Assembly: GCA_017307375.1 (NCBI GenBank)
Contig: JAFKFH010000026.1
Span: 1-64,000, forward strand
Length of the DNA stretch: 64,000 bases
Direction: 5' to 3'
DNA from: Alphaproteobacteria bacterium
GTDB lineage: Bacteria; Pseudomonadota; Alphaproteobacteria; Ferrovibrionales; Ferrovibrionaceae
In this document: in pieces, positions 7,539 through 16,125 of the stretch
Position numbering within the stretch: the stretch's first letter is position 1
Layout: each line of letters begins with the position of its first letter
The notes under the pieces: generated by a model
Databases searched by the model: none
Seen by the model: the letters and a program-made list of their open reading frames with translations, nothing else
What the model was told of the DNA's origin: nothing
Position numbers and translations under genes: made by a program

Positions 7539-9596
7539 ATGAAGACTCAAGCGCTGTTCGAACAGGCCCTGGCCCGGCATCGATCCGGGGATCTGGCCGC
7601 CGCCGAAGCATTGTATCGCAAGCTGGTGCGCCGGACGCCCAATCACGGCCCGGCCCTCAACGAACTCGGCAACATCGCCCTGGTGCAGGGCCGGCCTGCC
7701 GATGCGCTGCCGTGGTATCTCAAGGCTGTCGCCCATGATCGCCGCAACCCGGGTTTTGCCGTCAACCTGGCGATGGCCTATCTGCGTGCCGACCGCATGG
7801 CCGAAGGCCTGGCGGCCCTGGACCAGGCCCTGGCGCTCAGCCCCGACAATGCGAGCTGGCGGCGCGACGCGCTGGTCATCGCCCTGCGGATCGGCGCGCT
7901 GGAAAGCGCAGCGCGCCATGCCGGCTATCTGGCGGCGACCGGGCAGGAGAACGACGTTTCCTTTCTGTGCAGCGCCGCGACGGCCGTGGCAACCGGGGGC
8001 AAACTGCCGCTCGGCCTCGTGCTGACCGCCAGGATCGTCATGCGGCATCCCGATTCGGCGCTGGCCGCATCGATCCACGGCGCCCTGCTGCTGGCCGCCG
8101 GCACGATGGACGTGGCGGCCAGATGGATCGACCGCGCCCTTCACCTCGATCCCGGCGAGATCAGCGCGCTGATCAACCGCACGTCGATCGACGCGCAGTC
8201 GGTGCGGGTCGGGCGGGCGCTTGCCGATCTGCGCGCGGTCCTGGCGCTCGATCCGGCATCGGCCGACGCGCATGCCAATCTGTCGTCGCTGCAGCACCGC
8301 CTGGGCAATCTGGCCGAGGCCGTGCGCAGCATCGACCGGACGCTGGCGCTCACGCCCCTCAATGCCGAATACCGGCGGCGCCGTCTCCTGTTCAAGGTCG
8401 AGATGGCCAGCCCCGATGCCGATGACGAGGCGCGTGCCACCGCGGCCTGGTTCGCGGGGGGACCGCCGGCACCCGCGATCGTTTCCCGGCCGGGCGACCG
8501 CCTGCGGATCGGCTGCTTCTCGCCCGATTTCCGGTCGCATTCCTGCGCCTGGTTCCTGATGCCGCTGTTCGAACACCGCGACCGGCAGCGGATCGACCTG
8601 CTGTGCTACAGCGGCGTCGGCAAACCCGATCGGATCACGGCGTGGTTCGAGGGGAAGGCCGACGGGTGGTGCGACGCCATCCCGCTCGACGATGCCAGGC
8701 TGGCCGAGCGGATCGTCGCCGACCGGATCGACGTGCTGGTCGACCTCGCCGGCCTCACGGCGGGCCATCGCGCCGACCTGTTCCGGCGCCGTCCGGCGCC
8801 GGTGCAGGTCAACTGGCTCGGCTATAACGGCACGACGGCCAGCAGCGAGATCGATTGGAAGCTGGTCGACGACCGGCTGGCCCCGCCGGACCGGCCGATC
8901 GACTGGTTCTCCGAGGGATTGTGGCGCCTGCCGCGGCTCAGCCATTGCTGGCGGCCGCCGGAGCAATGCCCGCCGGTGGCCCTGCCGGACCCGCGGCCGG
9001 TGACATTCGGGTCCTTCAACAACCTGGGCAAGCTGTCGCCGGCAACGATCGCCGCCTGGGCCGAGATCCTGAACCGTACCGACGGGACCCGGCTGGTCCT
9101 GAAGGGGCCGTCCAGCGGCGACCGCTTCTTTCAACAGCGCCTGCTGTCCGCCTTCGCCGCCCGCGGCGTCGACCCCGGACGCATCCGCATTCTCGACTAT
9201 GCCGGCAGCCTGGCCGAACACCTCGCGCTCTACGCCGAGATCGATATCGCGCTGGATCCGTTTCCCTATAACGGCACCACGACCACCTGCGAAGCGCTGT
9301 GGATGGGGCTGCCGGTGGTGTCGCTGGCCGGGGCGCGGCTGCTCGGCCGCGTCGGGGTCAGCCTGCTGTCGGCGGTCGGCCTCGACGATCTCGTCGCCGA
9401 TGACGTGCAGGGCTATGTCGATATCGCCGCCGGCCTGGCCGCCGACCATGATCGCCGCCGCGGCATCCGCCAGGGCCTGCGCCAGCGCATGGCGTCATCA
9501 CCGCTGCGCGACGAGGCGGGTTTTGCCGGCGCGATGGAAGCGGCCTTCGCCGCCATGCACCGCCGGCAGGCGTCGCGGGCCGGCGCGGCGACCTGA
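7539..9596 (+). CDS. TPR-containing SPINDLY/OGT-type (GT41) O-linked glycosyltransferase
   Basis: 685 residues from the ATG at 7539, which begins the first TPR helix (KTQALFEQALARHRSGD); an in-frame TTG at 7500 adds only 13 unconvincing residues. TPR repeats cover residues 1-295. The catalytic half shows LRIGCFSPDFRSHSCAWF, DVLVDLAGLTAGHRADL, NWLGYNGTTAS, GSFNNLGKLS and DPFPYNGTTTTCEALWMG near 572. It is clearly a paralogue of the divergent transferase at 5174-7333; motif by motif the catalytic halves are close while the TPR halves differ, suggesting different protein targets for similar chemistry. The gene is convergent with the hydrolase gene downstream. Confidence 0.9.
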   Translation: MKTQALFEQALARHRSGDLAAAEALYRKLVRRTPNHGPALNELGNIALVQGRPADALPWYLKAVAHDRRNPGFAVNLAMAYLRADRMAEGLAALDQALALSPDNASWRRDALVIALRIGALESAARHAGYLAATGQENDVSFLCSAATAVATGGKLPLGLVLTARIVMRHPDSALAASIHGALLLAAGTMDVAARWIDRALHLDPGEISALINRTSIDAQSVRVGRALADLRAVLALDPASADAHANLSSLQHRLGNLAEAVRSIDRTLALTPLNAEYRRRRLLFKVEMASPDADDEARATAAWFAGGPPAPAIVSRPGDRLRIGCFSPDFRSHSCAWFLMPLFEHRDRQRIDLLCYSGVGKPDRITAWFEGKADGWCDAIPLDDARLAERIVADRIDVLVDLAGLTAGHRADLFRRRPAPVQVNWLGYNGTTASSEIDWKLVDDRLAPPDRPIDWFSEGLWRLPRLSHCWRPPEQCPPVALPDPRPVTFGSFNNLGKLSPATIAAWAEILNRTDGTRLVLKGPSSGDRFFQQRLLSAFAARGVDPGRIRILDYAGSLAEHLALYAEIDIALDPFPYNGTTTTCEALWMGLPVVSLAGARLLGRVGVSLLSAVGLDDLVADDVQGYVDIAAGLAADHDRRRGIRQGLRQRMASSPLRDEAGFAGAMEAAFAAMHRRQASRAGAAT

Positions 9597-9606
9597 TCGC
9601 CGCCGC

Positions 9607-10254
9607 TCAGCCGAACCGCTTGTCGGCCACGAACGGGTTGGTCTGCCGCTCGTGCCCGAAGGTCGAGACCGGGCCGTGGCCCGGCACGAAGGTGACGGCA
9701 TCGCCCAGCGGGAACAGCCGCTCGCGGATCGAGGCGATCAGCGCCGCATGGTCGCCGCGGGGAAAGTCGGTCCGGCCGATCGACCCCTGGAACAGCACGT
9801 CGCCGACCAGCGCCAGGTTGTTTGGCCGGCTGAAGAACACGACATGGCCCGGCGTGTGGCCGGGGCAGTGCAGCACTTCCAGCGTCTCGTTGCCGACCGT
9901 GACCGTGTCGCCGTGGTCGAGCCAGCGATCGGGCGTGAACGAGCGCAATTGCGGAAAGCCGTATTTGCCGCTTTCGCCGGGCAGCCGGTCGATCCAGAAA
10001 CGGTCCTCGGCTTGCGGCCCCTCGACCGGGACGCCGGTTTCCCCGGCCAGGTCGGCCACCGCGCCGCAATGGTCGAGATGGCCGTGGGTGACCAGGATCT
10101 TCTGCAAGGTCAGCCCCTCGCGGGCCAGCACCGCCTTGATCCGGTCGAGATCGCCGCCGGGATCGACCACGGCGGCCTGCCGGGTCGTGTCGCACCACAG
10201 CACGGTGCAATTCTGCTGAAACGGGGTGACGGGTACGATCGCGCCCTTGAGCAT
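9607..10254 (-). CDS. Metallo-beta-lactamase-fold hydrolase, glyoxalase II-like
   Basis: 215 residues. The zinc motif HGHLDHCG (THGHLDHCG) is at about residue 57, with further ligands in CPGHTPGHVVF (His), GDVLFQGSIGR (Asp) and FVPGHGP (His). The short length and absence of the glyoxalase II C-terminal domain place it with the YcbL-type branch, which hydrolyses small thioesters such as S-lactoylglutathione. The ATG at 10254 begins the typical strand (LKGAIVPVTPFQQNC). The open frame runs far upstream of this ATG across the next gene, but that is antisense coding shadow. It has no obvious link to the glycosylation genes. Confidence 0.9.
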   Translation of the reverse strand: MLKGAIVPVTPFQQNCTVLWCDTTRQAAVVDPGGDLDRIKAVLAREGLTLQKILVTHGHLDHCGAVADLAGETGVPVEGPQAEDRFWIDRLPGESGKYGFPQLRSFTPDRWLDHGDTVTVGNETLEVLHCPGHTPGHVVFFSRPNNLALVGDVLFQGSIGRTDFPRGDHAALIASIRERLFPLGDAVTFVPGHGPVSTFGHERQTNPFVADKRFG

Positions 10255-10383
10255 GCCGGCTCCTCGACTGAACAGGCGCAGACAAGGCGATTTCAGCCGG
10301 TTTGGCAAGCCTCGGCTGCGGCTTGACCCGCCTGCCGCGGTAGCCGACGATGCCGCAAAAACCATGCGAGGAAACGCCGAACC

Positions 10384-11943
10384 ATGACCTGGGACCATGT
10401 CCGCCTGCCGCCGCGCCGGCGCGAGGCGCATTTCGGCGATCGTATCGTCACCTGCTTTGCCGACCGCCCGGCCGACGTGCCGGCCGTGCTCGACGCCGCC
10501 GTGGCCGACCGGCCCGACGCCGAGGCGCTGGTCTGCGGCGCCACGCGGCTCGACTATCGCGGCCTGCGCGACCGCTGCGGCCGGGTGGCGGCGGGCCTGG
10601 CCCGGCGCGGTATCGTGCGCGGCGACCGGGTGGCCCTGCTGCTCGACAACCGGCCGGAATTCGTCGTCACGCTGTTCGCCTGCCTGCATCTCGGGGCCAT
10701 CGCGGTGCCGCTGGGTACCCGGCTGCAGGGGCCCGAGATCGCCTATATCCTCGATCATTGCGGCGCCCGGCTGGTGGTGCACGAAGATGCGCTGGCCGAC
10801 CGCCTGCCGCCGGGCTGCGCCGCCGTCGCCCTGGCCGATTTCGCGCTGCTGGAACCGGAGGCCGCGCCACCGCCCGCCGCCCGGCCGGGCGAGGAGGATA
10901 CCGCCGTCATCCTCTACACCTCCGGCACCACCGGGCGGCCGAAGGGGGCGATGCTGTCGCATTTCAACATCGTCCACTCGCTGCTGCATTTCCAGCACTG
11001 CATGGGCATCGCGCCGGGCGACCGGCTCCTGCTGGCCGTGCCGGCCAGCCACGTCACCGGGCTGATCGCGCTGATCCTCGCCGCCGTGCGGGGCCAGGCC
11101 TGCCTGATCATGCTGAACGGCTTCCGCGCGCGTGACTTCCTGGCGCTGGCGGCGGCCGAGCGGATGACCCACAGCCTGATGGTGCCGGCGATGTACAATC
11201 TCTGCCTGCTCGATCCCGATATCGAAGGCCTCGACCTCTCGGCCTGGCGCGTCGGCGGCTATGGCGGGGCGCCGATGCCGCAGGCGACGATCGCCCGGCT
11301 GGCCGAACTGCTGCCCGGGCTGGGCCTGATGAACGCCTATGGCGCGACCGAGACGACCTCGCCCGCGACGATGATGCCGGCGCACCTGACATCCGGTCAT
11401 CCCGACAGCGTCGGGCTGGTGCTGCCCTGCGCCGACATCGTCGTGGCCGATGCCGAGGGGCGCGCGGTGCCGCCGGGCCATGCCGGCGAATTGCTGATCG
11501 GCGGGCCGATGGTGGTGCGCGGCTACTGGGACAATCCCCAGGCGACGGCCGAGAATTTCGTGGCCGGCTTCTGGCGCTCGGGCGATGTCGGCTCGATCGA
11601 CCCCGACGGCTTCGTGCGCGTCTTCGACCGGGTCAAGGACATGCTGAACCGCGGCGGCTACAAGATCTATTCGGTCGAGGTCGAGAACGTGCTGGCCGCC
11701 CATCCCGGCGTGATCGAGGCGGCGGTGATCGGCAAGCCCTGCCCGGTGCTGGGCGAACGCGTCCACGCGGTGGTCGCCCGCCGCGATCCCGGCCTCGACG
11801 CCGCCACCCTCGGCGCCTTCTGCGCCGCCCGGCTGGCCGACTACAAGGTGCCGGAAAGCTTCACCTTCTCCGACGACCCGCTGCCGCGCAACGCCAACGG
11901 CAAGTTGCTGAAGCGGGCGTTGCGCGCCGAGTTCGCGGGTTGA
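10384..11943 (+). CDS. Acyl-CoA ligase (AMP-dependent synthetase, class I adenylate-forming)
   Basis: 519 residues, full length. The P-loop-like motif ILYTSGTTGRPKGAMLSH is near residue 176, the adenine/acyl region NAYGATETTSPATM near 318, the hinge and A8 region SGDVGSIDPDGFVRVFDRVKD near 400-420, and the catalytic Lys in PRNANGKLLKRAL close to the C terminus. It would activate a carboxylic acid to acyl-AMP and then acyl-CoA; the chain length cannot be told. GAGGAAA lies upstream of the ATG. It stands alone on the plus strand between two minus-strand genes. Confidence 0.9.
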   Translation: MTWDHVRLPPRRREAHFGDRIVTCFADRPADVPAVLDAAVADRPDAEALVCGATRLDYRGLRDRCGRVAAGLARRGIVRGDRVALLLDNRPEFVVTLFACLHLGAIAVPLGTRLQGPEIAYILDHCGARLVVHEDALADRLPPGCAAVALADFALLEPEAAPPPAARPGEEDTAVILYTSGTTGRPKGAMLSHFNIVHSLLHFQHCMGIAPGDRLLLAVPASHVTGLIALILAAVRGQACLIMLNGFRARDFLALAAAERMTHSLMVPAMYNLCLLDPDIEGLDLSAWRVGGYGGAPMPQATIARLAELLPGLGLMNAYGATETTSPATMMPAHLTSGHPDSVGLVLPCADIVVADAEGRAVPPGHAGELLIGGPMVVRGYWDNPQATAENFVAGFWRSGDVGSIDPDGFVRVFDRVKDMLNRGGYKIYSVEVENVLAAHPGVIEAAVIGKPCPVLGERVHAVVARRDPGLDAATLGAFCAARLADYKVPESFTFSDDPLPRNANGKLLKRALRAEFAG

Positions 11944-11978
11944 GCGCTCACCGCCGTGCCGTCGCAAAAGTCGCGATC

Positions 11979-13466
11979 TCAATGGGCGGTCCGGCTTTCA
12001 GTGACGCGCGGTCCGGGGCCGATGCCAGCGGATGCGATGACGTCCCAGATCTGCGGATTGCGATGATCCGACGCCTTCTGCAGCAAGCGTGACGGGATCG
12101 GCGCCGGCCGCCCGTCGCGCAAGGCCGCCAGCGCGCGCCGGCGCAGCATCTCGGCGCCGGCGAAGGGCAGTTCGCACAGGATATCGACGTTGCCCGAGGT
12201 CGGGCCGAAGAACGACGAGAACAGCCGCAGCTTCTCGTACTGCTCTGCGGCAGCCGACAGAAACCACTCGGCGAGTTGCCCCTTCGGATTGATCATGTCG
12301 TATCGGGGGCATGGCGCCCAGAACGGTTCGTCCAACCCGATCCTGGCGGTATCCGCCGTGATCAGTTGCTCCAGCGCGACGAGTGCATCAGCTTGCCGGC
12401 CAGTTTCCCAGGCGATGCGGGCGAAGGTCGCCAGGCGTGCGGCCGTCGGTGCCTCGGCAACGAGAGCACGCAGCCGCTCGCAGGCATCGAACAGGGCACC
12501 GCAGCCCTCGGGTAGCGGCAGTTCCCGCGACCGCCACCGGCCAAAGGCGACCAGCACGTCGCGATAGGCCGGATCGATGGCGCGACGCGGATCGAACAGG
12601 CCCGGCAAGGCCTTGGCGTAGGCAAACTGGCGCAGCGGCTTGACCGCGGCGAGCGGCGGGGCGCGGTGATCGGGCTGCCACGGGACCAGCGCCTCGACCA
12701 GCAGGCCCCGGGCGGCCAGTGCATGCGCGCGATCCGGCTTGCAGGCGAGGACGTTGAGCTCGTATGCGGCGAGCGGCGCCGACATGTCGCAGGGCACCAG
12801 CACCATTGCACCCGGCAGGACCCGGTAGAAGCGATAGCCGTGCCGCGCCAGCCTGTCGAACGCCTCGGTATTGACCACGCGCTCGGTCTTGGCTTCCAGC
12901 ATGATCAGCGGGCTGTGGCGCCGGAGGAAATTGCCGCCGCCCCCGATGATGCGCGCTTCTTCGCCCTCGGCATCGATCTTGACGAAATCCGGCGCCCCCC
13001 AGCCGCTGGAACTGTCCAAATCGTCGAGCGTCGAGATAGCGACGGTTTCGGCCCCCCCCCCCCCCGCGGTCCTGTCGCCACGGAGGCTTGCAATCTCGCT
13101 GGCGCCGGTCTGGCTCAGCTGCCCACGCCCGGCAGCGTCGGAAAGGGCGATGGGATGAACGACAAGGTTTCGCAGGCCGTTGGCAGCGCGGGCCTCGAGC
13201 AGCAGGCTGCGCGGCGACGATGCCGGCTCGAAGGCGTGAACGGCGCCGGTCGGCCCGACCAGGCGGCCCATCACCAGGCTGTAGATGCCGACATTGGCGC
13301 CGATGTCGAGCGCGGTCATGCCCGGCCGCAGAAAGCGCCGCACGAACGGCATCTCCCGCTCGAACCAGTCCTCCTGTTCGAGAAGGATAAAGGTCGTCAT
13401 CGTCGACAAATTCGACGGCACGAGAATCCTGGTGCCGTCGACGATCTCGATCGACAGGTGCGGCAT
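11979..13466 (-). CDS. FkbM-family methyltransferase with long C-terminal extension and internal poly-G tract
   Basis: 495 residues. The FkbM domain spans about residues 15-215: SAM motif TALDIGANVGIYSLVMG near 50-66, acidic VHAFEPASSP, and the family signature DFVKIDAEGEEARII near 165. FkbM proteins O-methylate sugars or other hydroxyls. Residues 230-495 are not FkbM and I recognise no domain there. Codons 135-138 are four consecutive Gly encoded by a run of 14 G (plus-strand C at 13052-13065), between the SAM motif and the catalytic signature, so slippage would switch the enzyme off. It lies downstream of the class II aldolase gene on the same strand. Confidence 0.85.
   Translation of the reverse strand: MPHLSIEIVDGTRILVPSNLSTMTTFILLEQEDWFEREMPFVRRFLRPGMTALDIGANVGIYSLVMGRLVGPTGAVHAFEPASSPRSLLLEARAANGLRNLVVHPIALSDAAGRGQLSQTGASEIASLRGDRTAGGGGAETVAISTLDDLDSSSGWGAPDFVKIDAEGEEARIIGGGGNFLRRHSPLIMLEAKTERVVNTEAFDRLARHGYRFYRVLPGAMVLVPCDMSAPLAAYELNVLACKPDRAHALAARGLLVEALVPWQPDHRAPPLAAVKPLRQFAYAKALPGLFDPRRAIDPAYRDVLVAFGRWRSRELPLPEGCGALFDACERLRALVAEAPTAARLATFARIAWETGRQADALVALEQLITADTARIGLDEPFWAPCPRYDMINPKGQLAEWFLSAAAEQYEKLRLFSSFFGPTSGNVDILCELPFAGAEMLRRRALAALRDGRPAPIPSRLLQKASDHRNPQIWDVIASAGIGPGPRVTESRTAH
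13052..13065. repeat. Homopolymer tract, 14 C on the plus strand (14 G in the coding strand)
   Basis: An uninterrupted run of 14 C inside the FkbM coding sequence, far longer than any other homopolymer I see in the window (others reach about 7). As written the FkbM frame is open through it. Gaining or losing one or two bases would change the downstream frame; one shifted frame meets a stop at 12905. Tracts of this length are classic sites of slipped-strand mispairing. Confidence 0.95.
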
Positions 13467-13541
13467 TGTCAGGTGACCGTGGGGTGACGCTGCATTTCCC
13501 TGGTTATTGACACGTTCCAGGCGTCACGTCACCCGTTTCGA

Positions 13542-14312
13542 TCAGTCCCGATACCCGGGATTGACCCGGTCGAGCTTGCGCAGCAGGGCCGGCCAGGCGA
13601 GGTTGCCGCCCTTGCCGTGGGTCACTTCGCGGGCCTGGGCCGGGATGTTGTCGATGATCTTGCGGTCGACCAGGCGAAGCCTGCCGCCGCCGGCCTGGGC
13701 CATGATCTGGACCTGGCAGGCGCGTTCCAGCGTGTAGATCGCCTGGAAGGCGTCGGCGATGGTGCGGCCGCAGGCGAGCGTGCCGTGGTTGCGCAGCAGC
13801 ATCGCGTTGCTGCGGCCGAGATCGTCGACCAGCCGCCGCTTCTCCTCGGGGTTCAGCGCCAGGCCCTCGTAGTCGTGATAGGCGAGCGAGACCAGCGGGA
13901 ACAGCGAGGTCTGCGAGATCGGCAGCAGGCCGTCCTCCTGCGCCGAGACGGCGACGCCGGCGGCGGTGTGCAGGTGGATCACGCAGGCGGCGTCGTGGCG
14001 CGCCTCGTGCACCGCCGAATGAATGGTGAAGCCGGCGGGGTTGATCGCATCGGGCTCGTCGTCGATGACGCGGCCGGCCAGGTCGACCTTGACCAGGCTC
14101 GATGCCGTCATCTCCTCGAACATCAGGCCGTAGCGGTTGACCAGGAACTGGTTGTCGGCATCGGGCACGCGGGCCGAGATGTGGGTGTAGATCAGGTCGT
14201 CCCAGCCATACAGCGCCACCAGCCGGTAGCAGGCGGCGAGGTCGACGCGGGTCTGCCACTCCGCGTCGCTGACGCTGCGGTTATGGGCAGCAAGACGGTT
14301 GGCCTGGGCCAT
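13542..14312 (-). CDS. Class II aldolase/adducin-family protein
   Basis: 256 residues. The fold's metal-binding His residues appear in CVIHLHTAAGVAVSA (HxH), with NHGTLACGRT giving the third; THISARVPDADNQFLVN is the usual substrate-phosphate loop region. Family members cleave sugar phosphates or act as decarboxylases, and this subgroup, without a clear phosphate site, is often of unknown substrate. The ATG at 14312 is chosen because GAGGAGG lies 8 bases upstream; the longer frame to 14372 adds an implausible Arg-rich start. It is co-directional with the acyl-CoA synthetase gene, 70 bases downstream of its stop. Confidence 0.88.
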   Translation of the reverse strand: MAQANRLAAHNRSVSDAEWQTRVDLAACYRLVALYGWDDLIYTHISARVPDADNQFLVNRYGLMFEEMTASSLVKVDLAGRVIDDEPDAINPAGFTIHSAVHEARHDAACVIHLHTAAGVAVSAQEDGLLPISQTSLFPLVSLAYHDYEGLALNPEEKRRLVDDLGRSNAMLLRNHGTLACGRTIADAFQAIYTLERACQVQIMAQAGGGRLRLVDRKIIDNIPAQAREVTHGKGGNLAWPALLRKLDRVNPGYRD

Positions 14313-14382
14313 GGGATTTCCTCCTCGTGGATCTGTTTTCCCGAGGCGAGCACAACGCGGCGGCCGGCGCAAGCCCCGTCGG

Positions 14383-16077
<1,695 letters not shown>

Positions 16078-16125
16078 GGCTTCCCTCCCGAGGAAATTTT
16101 GATTTATTGGGACCCTAGCGCGGCG

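Noticed and set aside
5288-9449. Long open frames antisense to both GT41 genes
   Set aside because: Complementary to clear TPR and GT41 motifs on the other strand; composition typical of shadow frames.
9607-11982. Extension of the metallo-beta-lactamase frame to 791 codons
   Set aside because: Only the last 215 codons have family sequence; the rest is antisense to the acyl-CoA ligase gene.
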